Origin: Lamellibrachia columna
Lineage: Eukaryota; Annelida; Polychaeta; Sabellida; Siboglinidae
Direction of reading: 5' to 3'
NCBI GenBank assembly: GCA_963662155.1
Contig: OY759262.1
Coordinates: 245,001 to 309,000, forward strand
Length of the DNA: 64,000 nt
Shown here piece by piece: positions 45,848 to 56,925 of this stretch. The notes beneath the pieces are model-generated. The model saw only the letters and a program-made list of their open reading frames with translations. It had not been told where the DNA came from and made no database searches. The stretch's first letter is position 1, and every line of letters starts with the position of its first letter. The translations under genes and the position numbers were made by a program.

Positions 45848-47897
45848 TGTTTGAGGGTCAATTGGACCCTCCTGTCTCACCTGCATTTGAGGGTCCATTG
45901 GACTGCTGTGTCTCACCTGTATTTGAGTGTCCATTGGACCATCCTGTCTCACCGGTATTTGAGGGTCCATTGGACCATCGTGTCTCACCTGTATTTGAGG
46001 GTCCATTGGACTGCCATTTCTCATCTGTATTTGAGTGCCCACTGGACCATCCTGTCTCAACTGTATTTGAGGGATCAATGGACCATCCTGTCTCACCTGT
46101 ATTTGAGGGTCCATTGGACTGTCCTGTCTCACCTGTATTTGAGGATCTATTGGACTGTCCTGTCTCACCTGTATTTGAGGGTCCATTGGACCGTCCTATC
46201 TCACCTACATTTGAGGGTCCATTGGACTGCCATTTCTCATCTGTATTTGAGTGCTCACTGGACCATCCTGTCTCACCTGTATTTGAGGGATCATTGGACC
46301 ATCCTGTCTCACCTGTATTTGAGGGTCCATTGGACTGTCCTGTCTCACCTGTATTTGAGGATCTATTGGACTCTCCTGTCTCACCTGTATTTGAGAGCCC
46401 ATTGGACCGTCCTGTCTCACCTGTATTTGAGGGTCCATTGGACCATCCTGTCTCACCTGTACTTGAGGGTCCATTGGAACGTCCTGTCTCACCGGTATTT
46501 GAGGGTCCATTGGACCATCCTGTCTCACCTGTATTTGAGGGTCCATTGGACTGCCATTTCTCATCTGTATTTGAGTGCCCACTGGACCATCCTGTCTCAA
46601 CTGTATTTGAGGGATCAATGGACCATCCTGTCTCACCTGTATTTGAGGGTCCATTGGACTGTCCTGTCTCACCTGTATTTGAGGATATATTGGACTGTCC
46701 TGTCTCACCTGTATTTGAGGGTCCATTGGACCGTCCTATCTCACCTACATTTGAGGGTCCATTGGACTGCCATTTCTCATCTGTATTTGAGTGCTCACTG
46801 GACCATCCTGTCGCACCTGTATTTGAGGGATCATTGGACCATCCTGTCTCACCTGTATTTGAGGGTCCATTGGACTGTCCTGTCTCACCTGTATTTGAGG
46901 TTCTATTGGACTGTCCTGTCTCACCTGTATTTGAGGGCCCATTGGACCATCCTGTCTCACCTGTATTTGAGGGTCCATTGGACCATCCTGTCTCACCTGT
47001 ACTTGAGGGTCCATTGGAACATCCTGTCTCACCTGTATTTGAGGGACCATTGGACCATCCTGTCTCACCTGTACTTGAGGGTCCATTGGGCCATCCTGTC
47101 TCACCTGTATTTGAGGATCCATTCGACAGTCCTGTCTCACCTGTATTTGAGGGTTCATTGGAACGTCCTGTCTCACCTGTATTTGAGGGTCCATTGGACC
47201 ATCCTGTCTCACCTGTATTTGAGGATCCATTGTACCGTCCTGTCTCACCTGTATTTGAGGGTTCATTGGAACGTCCTGTCTCACCTGTATTTGGGGGTCC
47301 ATTGGACAGTCCTGTCTCACCTGTATTTGAGGGTCCATTGGACAGTCCTGTCTCCCCTGTATTTGAGGATCCATTCGACAGTCCTGTCTCACCTGTATTT
47401 GAGGGTTTATTGGAACGTCCTGTCTCACCTGTATTTGAGGATCCATTGGACAGTCCTGTCTCACCTGTATTTGAGGATCCATTCGACAGTCCTGTCTCAC
47501 CTGTATTTGAGGGATCATTGGAACGTCCTGTCTCACCTGTATTCGAGGATCCATTCGACAGTCCTGTCTCACCGGTATTTGAGGGTTTATTGGACAGTCC
47601 TGTCTCACCTGTATTTGAGGGTTTATTGGACAGTCCTGTCTCACCTGTATTTGAGGGTTCATTGGAACATCCTGTCTCACCTGTATTTGAGGGTTCATTG
47701 GACAGTCCTGTCTCACCTGTATTCGAGGATCCATTCGACAGTCCTGTCTCACCGGTATTTGAGGGTTTATTGGACAGTCCTGTCTCACCTGTAGTTGAGG
47801 GTTTATTGGACAGTCCTGTCTCACTTGTATTTGAGGGTCCATTGGACAGTCCTGTCTCACCTGTATTTGAGGGTTCATTGGATAGTCCTGTCTCACC
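45848..47897 (+). repeat. 36-bp minisatellite carrying a 5' splice site, about 57 copies (block A)
   Basis: The unit cctgtctcacctgtatttga plus gggtccattggaccat is repeated about 57 times. On the minus strand each unit reads ccctcaaatacag followed by gtgagacagg, the exact junction between the YALETDN exon (47897-47952) and its intron. Some units have lost the GT (gatgag or gttgag variants). Since 36 is a multiple of three, four long open frames (up to 701 codons) appear on both strands. The exon's own frame meets a TGA right at the junction, so read-through is not coding. Confidence 0.9.
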
Positions 47898-47952
47898 TGT
47901 ATTTGAGGGTAGACACTGAAGAGTCCAGGATGTTGTCTGTCTCAAGCGCATA
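47897..47952 (-). CDS. DOCK9/10/11-like: DOCK-D exon YALETDNILDSS (block A copy)
   Basis: After a ttcag acceptor the exon reads YALETDNILDSSVSTLKY and then meets a consensus cag|gtgaga donor. It continues the SMNPELQK exon in phase, matching SMHPELMKYGRETEQLNK of DOCK11. The strong donor leaves phase 2, which does not fit the next exon (phase 0). A weaker GT 20 bases upstream (tca|gtgtct) would give phase 0 and end at DSS. Which donor is used cannot be told from sequence. Confidence 0.65.
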
Positions 47953-47979
47953 CTGAAGCACACAGTCTGTCATTAACAG

Positions 47980-48265
47980 GGTGTAACCAGGTGCAACAAT
48001 ATGTAACAAGATGTAAAAGGTGTAACCAGATGCAACAATACGTAACAAGATGTAACAGGTGTAACAAGATGTAACCAGGTATAACACAATGTAACCATGT
48101 GTAACAAGATGTAACATGATGTACTCAGATCCAACAGGATATCAAATGTTACAATGTATAACCAAGTGTAAAGATATGTAAGAAGATGTAACAGGAACCA
48201 ACAGGATGTAACCAGATTAATCGGATCTAACAGGAAGTAACAATGTAACAAGATGTAATAAGATC
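47980..48265 (+). repeat. gtaacaagatgtaaca-type imperfect repeat (block A)
   Basis: Degenerate 10-15 bp units of the form tgtaacaagatgtaac(ag) cover this stretch and the equivalent in block B (58808-59095). Confidence 0.8.
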
Positions 48266-48490
48266 ACAGGTGAGAAGCTCCACATCGCAGGTGGACAACG
48301 AAGTCTGATCTTACTGCGAGTGTCAGTCAGATAATGTTTGCACTGACCTACTGAGATCAATATCCACCTTCTGTAACTTTCAGGAGAGGTTTATCTCCAA
48401 GACAAACATAACAACTAACATAACAACAAACATAACAACAAACATAACAATAAATTAACAACAAACTTAACAAAGAATATAACAACGAAC

Positions 48491-48567
48491 CTTCTGAAGT
48501 TCCGGATTCATGCTGTTTTCAAGAGATTCTAGCGAGTTGCTGTCTTTGACTGGGCAACTCTCGCAGT
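48491..48567 (-). CDS. DOCK9/10/11-like: DOCK-D exon CESCPVKDSN...SMNPELQK (block A copy)
   Basis: A 77-bp exon (acceptor tgttgcag, donor gttcgt) encodes CESCPVKDSNSLESLENSM and NPELQK after two leading bases. ESLENSMNPELQK fits ASLERSMHPELMK, the segment just after the PH domain in DOCK11. Ends in phase 0, matching the next exon. Confidence 0.7.
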
Positions 48568-48737
48568 CTGCAACATGAAATAACTCTCTGTCTGCAACGT
48601 CAAATAATTCTTGCAGTCTGCAACATCAAATAACTATGTAACATCAAATAACTATCGCAATCTGCACCATGAAATAACTCTCAGCCTACATCAACTATAT
48701 GCAATTTTTATGTGACTTCATTTTTAGCAATACTAGA

Positions 48738-49135
48738 GTTTTCAAGAGTAAACAATACTTTATTGTGTCTACTTCCTGACCGACCTAGCTTCAACAATCC
48801 TACAGTTTTCAAGAGTAAACAATACTTTATTGTGTCTACTTCGTGACTGACCTAGCTTCAACGATCCTACAGTTTTCAAGAGTAAACAATACTTTATTGT
48901 GTCTACTTCGTGACCGACCTAGCTTCAACAATCCTACAGTTTTCAAGAGTAAACAATACTTTATTGTGTCTACTTCGTGACCGACCTAGCTTCAACAATC
49001 CTACAGTTTTCAAGAGTAAACAATACTTTATTGTGTCTACTTCGTGACCGACCTAGCTTCAACGATCCTACAGTTTTCAAGAGTAAACAATACTTTATTG
49101 TGTCTACTTCGTGACCGACCTAGCTTCAACAATCC
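48738..49135 (+). repeat. 67-bp minisatellite, about 6 copies (block A)
   Basis: The unit cctagcttcaacaatcctac plus agttttcaagagtaaacaatactttattgtgtctacttcgtgaccga occurs about six times here and about 48 times in block B. It contains cctagcttca and a small inverted taaacaatacttta core. Confidence 0.95.
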
Positions 49136-49139
49136 TTCA

Positions 49140-49361
49140 GTTTCCTCACCCTTCTCTCCCACGCCCCCCGTTCCTCGGCCCCCTCCCTCCCTTGCTACCT
49201 TCTCCCCTCTCTCCATCACCCATATCTCGTTCACCACTCTCTCCCTCTCCCCTCACAACTCTCTCCCTCCTCTCCCTCTCCCCTCTCCACTCTTTCCTTC
49301 ACCACTTTCTCCAAACTCTCCCCTCTTTACTCACCACTCTCTCTCTGACCACTCTCCCTCG
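49140..49361 (+). repeat. C/T-rich low-complexity tract (block A end)
   Basis: A pyrimidine-rich ctctccctc tract ends block A. The equivalent in block B is 62772-62936. Homology stops at ctctgaccactctccctc. Confidence 0.85.
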
Positions 49362-49959
49362 AATACACTAAAAAGGACATCAAATATACTAAACAACCTC
49401 GGACATACTAAGCAAAGGACAACATCAAATACACTAAACAAAGGACAACCTTGGACACACTAAACAAAGGACAACCTTGGATACACTAAACAAAGGACAA
49501 CATTAAATACACTAAACAAAGGACAACCTTGGATACACTAAACAAAGGACGACTTCAGATACACTAAACAAAGGACAACCTCGGACACACTAAACAAAGG
49601 ACAACCTTGGAAACACTAAACAAAGGACAACATTAAATACACTAAACAAAGGACAACATTAAATACACTAAACAAAGGACAACCTTGGATACACTAAACA
49701 AAGGATGACTTCAGATACATTAAACAAAGGACAACCTAGGATACACTAAACAAAGGACAACCTCGGACACACTAAACAAAGGACAACCTTGGATACACTA
49801 AACAAAGGACAACATTAAATACACTAAACAAAGGACAACATTAAATACACTAAACAAAGGACAACCTTGGATACACTAAACAAGGGACAACATTAAATAC
49901 ACTAAACAAAGGACAACATTAAATACACTAAACAAAGGACAACCTTGGATACACTAAAC

Positions 49960-51154
49960 CAGGGTTCAGCAACCTTTTTGAACGGAGGGCCAAATTAGTT
50001 ACTTGGAATAGGTCAGCGGGCCACACATACATGCACGCACATGCAAGCACGCGCGCACATAAGGATATTATCTTTCTTGTAACACATACAATATATATAT
50101 ATATATGCATGCAACATACATACGTTGCTGTCGTAAATAGGTCTGATTTTGAACAACAGTTCGATGGTCACTATGCTGTTCAAAAACACACATTATTCAT
50201 GTTACGTGTTCTTGGCATGCAGCTGATGCCATGTTGACCCGTGTGCCACTGACGCCTGATGCTAGAGATGTCGCTGCGCCACCAAGTGTCCCACACCTGG
50301 CTGCAGACTTGACACTGCGAGCCTCAGCACGTCTTCCAAATGTCCATCTGTTAGATGCGTTCATGGCTTGCATTATACAAAGTTCATCTTCATTTTTCAA
50401 TCCCTGTTGCGAGCCCTGAGACTTGTCAATCGGTCAGCAAACTCCTGTCTCAGCAGCTCAATGAATGCTACGAAGGCCTACGTGTCCGGAGTGGCTGGTT
50501 TGTTTTCTATGAGCGTCGGGAAGTAATTTGCGTCCCGCGGTTGTGTCTCCCACAATCGAAACCTGGTCTCGAAAGCGGAGACAAACGGGCAGAGTTCATT
50601 GATTAGTTGTTCTAAAAATGCAAAATCGCACATCAATAAGGGGTCAGTGAATGCCGGTACTTCTCCACCCTTCTTCTCCATGAATACGCTAATCTCATGT
50701 CTCAGCTCGTACACGTGGCACAGCATGGCACCCCAACATAGCCAGGGCACTTCGCTTTAGTGCAGGAATTGTTAATATTGCACATTCATCTGGGACGGAA
50801 GGTGCTGGAACTGCCATTTAACGAGTGTTATTCAAAACAACACATTATCACTCAAACACAAAAAGATAGAAAATTCATGTCTGCATGTGGGCAAAACTTA
50901 ATTAATTAAAGTTTTAAAGAAGTGAGAAATGTTTGATATGTTCATCGCGTGGAAATGGTATTACCGGGTTGCATTATGTGATATGTCTCGCCTAGACGTC
51001 TCGTCTAGAATTTAGTATAGACTATTTTTTATTTTATACATCAATATTGCGGACACGGGCCGCGCCATGCATAATCTCGCTATCAGTCCGCGGGCCGCAT
51101 GAAATAGCTCTGCGGGCCGCAGTTGGCCCACGGGCCGCAGGTTGCCGACCCCTG
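49960..51154 (-). mobile_element. hAT transposon, internally deleted, with TIRs and 8-bp target duplication
   Basis: The left end cagggttcagcaacct and right end (reverse complement) cagggtcggcaacct-like sequence form terminal inverted repeats of about 16 bp. They are flanked by the 8-bp direct repeat cactaaac (49952-49959 and 51155-51162), the hAT signature. The target is a minisatellite unit, so the insertion is younger than the array. The element is 1195 bp and carries part of a transposase on the minus strand. Confidence 0.9.
50240..50750 (-). pseudogene. hAT transposase remnant (ZBED5/GTF2IRD2-like)
   Basis: The minus strand frame from 50750 reads ELRHEISVFMEKKGGEVPAF, then DPLLMCDFAFLEQLINELC and RFRLWETQ. 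This resembles the LxxEIxxFLxxKGxxxPxLxDxxWLxDLAFLxDI block of the hAT group with domesticated relatives such as ZBED5. Further on, in another frame near 50350, THLTDGHLEDVLRLAVSSL recalls the final (R)LTNxHLxxxLRLA of the hATC domain. The N-terminal half is missing and frames change, so it is inactive. Confidence 0.7.
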
Positions 51155-51679
51155 CACTAAACAAAGGACAACCTCGGACACACTAAACAAAGGACAACCT
51201 TGGATACACTAAACAAAGGACAACAGTAAATACACTAAACAAAGGACAACATTAAATACACTAAACAAAGGACAACCTTGGATACACTAAACAAAGGACA
51301 ACTTCAGATACACTAAACAAAGGACGACTTCAGACACACTAAACAAAGGACAACCTCGGACACACTAAACAAAGGACAACCTTGGATACACTAAACAAAG
51401 GACAACATTAAATACACTAAACAAAGGACAACCTTGGATACACTAAACAATGGACGACTTCAGATACACTAAACAAAGGACATTAAATACACTAAACAAA
51501 GGACGACTTCAGATACACTAAACAAATCATTTAATTTTTACTTTAATTGGAAACCAGTAAAATGAGGAGTAAACTTTATAACAAACAAAATAGTTAAAGA
51601 ATAATAGCAAAAATATATAAATCATAAAAAAAATTGCCTCCTGCACCAATGAGAACGCCTTGTCTTGACGTTGCTCTTT

Positions 51680-52675
51680 CACAGGCTGTCATTAGCATAT
51701 GACAATAGCAATGTGTCATGCTGTCATTAGTATATGACAATAGCAATGTGTCATGCTGTCATAAGTATATGACAATAGCAACGTGTCAGGCTGTCATTAG
51801 TATATGACAATAGCAACGTGTCATGCTGTCATTAGCATATGACAATAGCAATGTGTCATGCTGTCATTAGTATATGACAATAGCAATGTGTCATGCTGTC
51901 ATAAGTATATGACAATAGCAACGTGTCAGGCTGTCATTAGTATATGACAATAGCAACGTGTCATGCTGTCATTAGCATATGACAATAGCAATGTGTCATG
52001 CTGTCATTAGTATATGACAATAGCAATGTGTCATGCTGTCATTAGTATATGACAATAGCAAAGTGTCATGCTGTCATAAGTATATGACAATAGCAATGTG
52101 TCATGCTGTCATTAGTATATGACAATAGCAACATGTCATGCTGTCATTAGTATATGACAATAGCAATGTGTCATGCTGTCATTAGTACATGACAATAGCA
52201 ATGTGTCATGCTGTCATTAGTACATGACAATAGCAATGTGTCATGCTGTCATTAGTATATGACAATAACAATGTGTCAGGCTGTCATTAGTACATGACAA
52301 TAGCAATGTGTCAGGCTGTCATCAGTATATGACAATAGCAATGTGTCAGGCTGTCATTAGTATATGACAATAGCAATGTGTCAGGCTGTCATTAGTATAT
52401 GACAATAGCAATGTGTCATGCTGTCATAAGTATATGACAATAGCAATGTGTCAGGCTGCCATTAGTATATGACAATAGCAGTGTGTCATGCTGTCATAAG
52501 TATATGACAATAGCAACGTGTCAGGCTGTCATTAGTATATGACAATAGCAACGTGTCATGCTGTCATTAGCATATGACAATAGCAATGTGTCATGCTGTC
52601 ATTAGTATATGACAATAGCAATGTGTCATGCTGTCATTAGTATGTGACAATAGCAATGTGTCATGCTCCCAATTT
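51680..52675 (+). repeat. 35-bp minisatellite carrying a 3' splice site (block B)
   Basis: About 28 units of the same 35-bp sequence as in block A, with tatatgacaa/tacatgacaa and atgc/aggc variants in a larger alternating pattern. Homology between the blocks ends inside or at the left edge of this array, and block B has no copy of the exon that abuts it in block A. Confidence 0.95.
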
Positions 52676-52712
52676 GTAAGAACACTGAAATGCACCCAAA
52701 ATGTCAGCCTAC

Positions 52713-52752
52713 CTTGAATCTGAATCTCCACATAACAAGCGACGTTTCGTGC
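52713..52752 (-). pseudogene. DOCK9/10/11-like: Broken copy of the DOCK ARNVACYVEIQ exon (block B)
   Basis: Both splice sites match the block A exon (40211-40276) but the exon is 40 bp instead of 66 bp. It reads ARNVACYVEIQIQ and then has lost 26 bases, which shifts the frame. If included it would disrupt the protein. Confidence 0.8.
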
Positions 52753-52861
52753 CTACACAGAATGTAGCGGTGAATTACACAATGGTGCACATTCATACCA
52801 TAACATTTCTGCATTGTGCACCAAAATTTTATATTCATCTAGTCAGATGAAATGCATCTCG

Positions 52862-53020
52862 TTTAACCTTCAAGCCGGCAGGTGGGGACTGGCTACACCC
52901 CATACGTGTCTATTTAACCTTCAAGCCGGCAGGTGGGGACTGGCTACACCCCATACGTGTCTATTTAACCTTCAAGCAGGCAGGTGGGGACTGGCTACAC
53001 CCCATACGTGTCTATTTTGT
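52862..53020 (+). repeat. 51-bp minisatellite, three copies (block B)
   Basis: Three units of the array that has about 32 copies in block A, with the same flanks on both sides. Confidence 0.95.
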
Positions 53021-53063
53021 GCTTTCTCCAAAATTAATTTTGTGACAAATTTCACCTATTACG

Positions 53064-53238
53064 ATATCCACCACTGTCTGTAATTGCCAGGTACTCATTT
53101 ATACAGCTGAGTGAATTGTGGCAATGTGGGGTGATCAAACTTGCCAAAGGTTCGAAGCGACCGCAGTGGGATTTGAAACCGGGTTCTCTCGATTGAGAGT
53201 CCGGCCTTCTAACCGGTATGCTATCGCGCCCCATAAAA
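53064..53238 (-). mobile_element. Truncated SINE (block B)
   Basis: The tRNA-like head and following part of the block A SINE are present. The 3' part ending gcgctatataag was removed by the ~890-bp deletion that also removed the 42.4-kb exon. Confidence 0.75.
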
Positions 53239-53421
53239 GGGGAGACAACAACCTGTAAAACAAGGGGATGTATAAACAGGGGAAGCAACAACTTGTAAAA
53301 CATTGGTCAAAGCTGTTAAAATTATGTATTACAATTAGTGCAAAAATTTAATAAAGTGTGAATTTTGTAAAAGTAACTACGCATCATTTGGTAGAGTGTC
53401 ACTGAATGGCTTCAGCCTCAC

Positions 53422-53467
53422 CATCAATGACCCATGAATTGACTGCCATTTGCCCTGCTTTTCAGGC
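53422..53467 (-). CDS. DOCK9/10/11-like: DOCK-D small exon PEKQGKWQSIHGSLM (block B)
   Basis: Same 46-bp exon as 43336-43381, same splice sites. Here it directly follows the 53958-54077 exon, whose last two bases (AA) need the leading G of this exon, giving Lys-Pro-Glu-Lys as in DOCK11 (KKPEK). Confidence 0.7.
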
Positions 53468-53957
53468 CTGCAACAAAGAGTGATTAGACAAATGCTTGGT
53501 GCCAATGGGACTAGAATTCAAGCGAGGGACCGTAAGAGAAAGCTAAAAAAATTGTTGGCTGGGGGGGCATCATCACAAATAAAAATGGTCTAACGTATTA
53601 TCATTAGCACTTTCACTTAAACTGTTAACAAACATAACTGTAAACAAAATCATTTAAGGAATTTGCTTGGATTAGGTCACCATTAATACAATATTCTTCA
53701 ACGTCCTTCTGCAGAAGAATACGGTTGATGTTGTTTCCTTGAAACCTCCACTACATGTATTTACACATACTTCATGCACAAGTGAATAAAACACCAATAA
53801 CAAAACTGGATTGACATTGGAATGTGATATTTGACGTTGCGATTGCCTCTCAAGAAGTTGTTTGTATTCATTTCAAATATTTTGGTCATCTCACTCGGCT
53901 TTAACTGGCAAATGAATACCCAACATATAGACCATGTGAAATAACAAATCTGCTTAC

Positions 53958-54077
53958 TTCTTGATGTCCTGAAGGTGTCTAATGATCTCCTCTCCCAGCT
54001 TAGTCCGCTTTGTCTTGTACAGTGCAAAACCTGCATTAGTGTCCAATTCATCTGGTGCCTTCTGTTGGAAGACTGGC
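53958..54077 (-). CDS. DOCK9/10/11-like: DOCK-D exon PVFQQKAPDEL (block B only)
   Basis: A 120-bp exon (acceptor cttcag, donor gtaagc) starts with the base completing an Arg codon, then encodes PVFQQKAPDELDTNAGFALY, then KTKRTKLGEEIIRHLQDIK. DOCK9-11 have the SPLxxQ...KLSxEDIxKLL stretch here, after FAWAAR. Phases on both sides fit (56107-56309 before, 53422-53467 after). No copy exists in block A. Confidence 0.7.
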
Positions 54078-54127
54078 CTGAAGGCAGGGAGGGAGAGGGT
54101 TAACACTGGCTGGGAGCGAGAGGGTTA

Positions 54128-54193
54128 ACTGCATTGGTTACATCGTCAATGTTACTAGCCGGCTAGTAACATTGATGATGTAACCAATGCAGT
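54128..54193. repeat. 66-bp palindrome with no spacer
   Basis: Arms of 33 bp (54128-54160 and 54161-54193, inner half ctagccggctag) differ at one base. The right arm continues into LINE coding sequence, so the left arm is an inverted copy of the LINE fragment's 5' end. Confidence 0.85.
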
Positions 54194-54720
54194 GAACAAC
54201 AAACTAAAACAACTAGGCCTGTGGATCAGAGTGAATAAATTATTGATCAATGTGAACAAAATGATATGGGGAAGTACGTAGCAATCTAGACTCAGGTGGC
54301 AATCTAGACTTAGGAAACTATTTATGTTACAGAAAAAAGCTATACAGATTATTTATAACCTTAATTACGATGATCATACATCTGTATTTTTCCATAGCTC
54401 AAAAATACTTAAACTTCATGATTTAGTAACATACAAAACTATGATTATACTCTATAATGCAAACAATCACTATGTAAATGGTCGTGTTCAAGCATTCTTT
54501 AAACCAACCGCAGCTACACACACGTATGGTACCAGACAAAGCAAACTGTTTTACGTTAAAAAACAAACACCACCCTCAGACTATTGTCACTCGCTGTCAA
54601 AGTGGACCGTGGAACAGTTTAACAAATGAAATAACTCAGCTGCCAAGTTTAACATAATTTAAAATACATTCAAGTTGTCATTACTTACTGAATATTTATA
54701 AGCTTTTAACTGAAAGTGAT
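54161..54720 (+). pseudogene. LINE reverse transcriptase C-terminal fragment
   Basis: The plus strand reads AVNNKLKQLGLWIRVNK, then LRKLFMLQKKAIQIIYN, HSSKILKLHDLVTYKTMIIL and THTYGTRQSKLF. This is the usual C-terminal region of CR1/Jockey-like ORF2 (pattern L..LQKRAIR.I......HT..LF..L.IL.L.D). Small frame problems and a stop near 54628 end it. It lies in the block-B-only segment, in the intron upstream of the 54.0-kb exon. Confidence 0.75.
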
Positions 54721-54830
54721 GTTAAATTAAGTTAATTTATTAATAGCACAAGCACCACTGTAACAAGTTTATAAGTGAATTGTGAATGCTATTTTGTACT
54801 TTGTATTGTATTTATTTATTTTGAGCAGCA

Positions 54831-54831
54831 G

Positions 54832-54898
<67 letters not shown>

Positions 54899-54902
54899 CA
54901 GC
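54831..54902 (+). repeat. (ggca)n microsatellite (block B)
   Basis: A nearly pure ggca tract of about 16 units; equivalent to the interrupted tract at 43675-43760. Confidence 0.95.
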
Positions 54903-55199
54903 ACACCATACTATGCACCTGTATTACGGGACTATGCATTATGTCCGTTATAGACAGATGTCTATTATGGAGAATTTGATTAAGTGGACACTCACTAGGT
55001 GGCGCCATTATAATTTGTTACAGTCGTTAGTTGGTATTGTCATGAACGGTTCAAAGCTATGGTTAATTAAACAATACATGTATATACAACATATGTGGGC
55101 CATAAACATAGATGGTTAAAATGTCATCAATCCTGCAGCGTTACTGCATTCCTCTGCTTGGAAACCAGGTGGCGTATGGGGCCGTGATAGGCCTGGTTA

Positions 55200-55260
55200 C
55201 CATGACCACCAGATAGATAGATAAATAGTTTTTATTTATTTATCTATTATTTTTCTTTCT
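55200..55260. repeat. gataaatag / ctatttatc hairpin
   Basis: A tagataaatag...ctatttatcta palindromic stretch, present in both blocks (about 44065-44105 and 55210-55250). Confidence 0.6.
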
Positions 55261-56106
55261 TTTGTTGTATATATTTTTATTGATCCATCCTTGATTTTAT
55301 CTCGCTTTTAGTGCAATGTTGCTAAGCTTTGCTTTGGGCCACTTTTCATCTTTTGATGGTATCACTAGGCTCCTGAACTTCAGTATAAAAAAAATTTAAT
55401 CACCATTTCTTTGACCCCTCTATGAACAAATGATTAATCCGCCAAGTGACATAACTGAAACGAATTGTACATGGTCCACTGCTGTCAGGCGGATAGTAAC
55501 ATTGACAAATTTCTCCTTGTTCATTCACTTTGGTTGGAGCTTGGCTTCCGAGAGTTAGACTTTGAGTCTTTGTCAAAACAAAGCAGGGTTAGGGTTATGG
55601 AAAGGTGAACTGAAAAGGCTCTGATGTCCAAGAGAAACCAAGGGGTGAAAGTTTATACAACTGGCAGTGGCCTAGGCTAGGGCTAGGCAAGAGGCTCGCC
55701 TTATCTGGAGCACATTTCTTATACTTCTTGACGACATTATGCAAATGGTATGACACAGAATACATACTTAGTGATGTTAGTGGGTATCAGCGGTGGCTCA
55801 GCTAAATTGAGTCTCAGGATTGTCAATGCACTTTGATCTGTCTACAAGCAGCAGGGTGACTATGAATGGTTAGGTCCAAATTCCCTGTCTGTTGTCCACA
55901 TTGGCCAGGGGGCCGCTATGGGCCGTTAGCAGACAATGCAAACTAATAGTAAGTAATTCAGGAATTTCAAAAATGTTCGTTATAGACAGATGTCCACTAT
56001 GGACAGGTGTCCACTAACGCAGGTTATACTGAATATCAGTTTCAACTAAATTAACACTACACAACTAGAACAGGAAGTTTGCTGACACAGAGACAAAATA
56101 ACGAAC

Positions 56107-56309
56107 CTTGCCCCCCATGCGAATGACATCCGATAGTGGCCAAGCTTGCTGCAGTACAGTGCCATCTGGCGGTGTATCTTGGTACCTAGTTTCTCATCAG
56201 GGTTGCGAATGTAGGGATCTACGGCTACGTTGATGCCGCCCTGGAAAACTTTCTCAATGCGTGCAACGAGGAAGATCTCATGGTGAGGCCTTGCCACAGT
56301 GTAGATGGC
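56107..56309 (-). CDS. DOCK9/10/11-like: DOCK-D exon [20 protein letters not shown] (block B only)
   Basis: A 203-bp exon (acceptor cgccag, donor gttcgt) encodes [20 protein letters not shown], then DPYIRNPDEKLGTKIHRQ and CSKLGHYRMSFAWGAR. This closely follows (I)[22 protein letters not shown]...AEPYIKN...CSRLGQYRMPFAWAAR of DOCK11 and is the clearest DOCK-D signature in the window. It starts in phase 0 and ends with two bases of an Arg codon. Block A lacks it. Confidence 0.9.
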
Positions 56310-56706
56310 CTGGCGATGTAATACAATACAACACAAAACAATACAACACAATACAATAAAGACCCTTCTATTGTGCTAACATCTACGGTGAGAAGCTATG
56401 GTGGTTAAGTGAGTTTAAGCAGTTGGAGTTTTAGTTGATGGGTTCTCATGTGATATCAGACAGGGAGCCAATGCAGTGATTTAAGAAGTGGCACTAGGTG
56501 AGAGAAACAAATAATGGGAATGCACTAGTAAGTTTCAGTGACTGCTTTCTACTGATTTATACAACTAACACCTAAGCTAAGATGTCTGACAATTGCTAAT
56601 TTCAGAATATATTAAAAGGAAAGTTATTAGATTAAAATTGAACAAGACTGAAGAAGACTGCAGATCTCACAGCCACGTTATTACTGTCCCTTGAACGATA
56701 ACTCAC

Positions 56707-56925
56707 GCAATCACAGTAGGCAAGCCACTTCGAGTCAACTCTGTACTGGTCTAGTTCCCCGGATGTTGCCCCGTTGATGCTGTTTAACATGTTGGTGGCA
56801 TTGAGCAGATCGTTGGGGATCGTCGCCCGGATCCTTTCCTTGTTGGGATTAAAGTGGAAGTCCTCCGAGATCTTCTTCCCTTCCTGAGCATCGTACAGGG
56901 AAAGGGTGATGAAAAAGGGTTCCAG
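56707..56925 (-). CDS. DOCK9/10/11-like: DOCK-D exon LEPFFITLSLY (block B copy)
   Basis: A 219-bp, phase-0 exon, same length and splice sites as 44866-45084. It begins LEPFFITLSLYDAQEGKKIS and ends SKWLAYCDC. It joins in phase to the [13 protein letters not shown] exon, so this copy lies in the more complete order. Confidence 0.85.

Larger units (their letters stand above)
39627..49361 (+). repeat. Segmental duplication block A
   Basis: Block A is a direct duplicate of block B (51680-62936). Shared parts in order are: the 35-bp array, the ARNVACYVEIQ exon, the 51-bp array, the SINE, the PEKQGKW exon, the (ggca)n tract, gataaatag hairpin DNA, the LEPFFITLSLY exon, the RFVVEC exon, the 36-bp array, the YALETDN exon, the SMNPELQK exon, the 67-bp array and a C/T-rich end. 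Relative to B it lacks about 1.07 kb (equivalent of 53757-54830), about 300 bp (55500-55800) and about 380 bp (55975-56360). Confidence 0.9.
49362..51535 (+). repeat. ~26-bp minisatellite, interrupted by a hAT element
   Basis: The unit acactaaacaaaggacaacc plus ttggat/attaaat repeats about 40 times in two stretches (49362-49959 and 51155-51535). A 1195-bp hAT insertion separates them. This array fills the gap between blocks A and B. Confidence 0.95.

Noticed and set aside
45821..47963. Overlapping 650-700 codon open frames on both strands
   Set aside because: They are pure translations of a 36-bp repeat (a multiple of three without stops in several frames). Several frames on opposite strands are equally open, and none has a domain or a fitting splice phase.
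48340..48366. Possible 23-bp microexon (KVDIDLS) downstream of the SMNPELQK exon
   Set aside because: The SMNPELQK and YALETDN exons join in phase and match the family directly, so an extra piece between them is not needed.
49037..49463. Open frames across the C/T-rich tract
   Set aside because: Low-complexity Pro/Ser/Leu translation, different lengths in the two blocks, no splice or start support.
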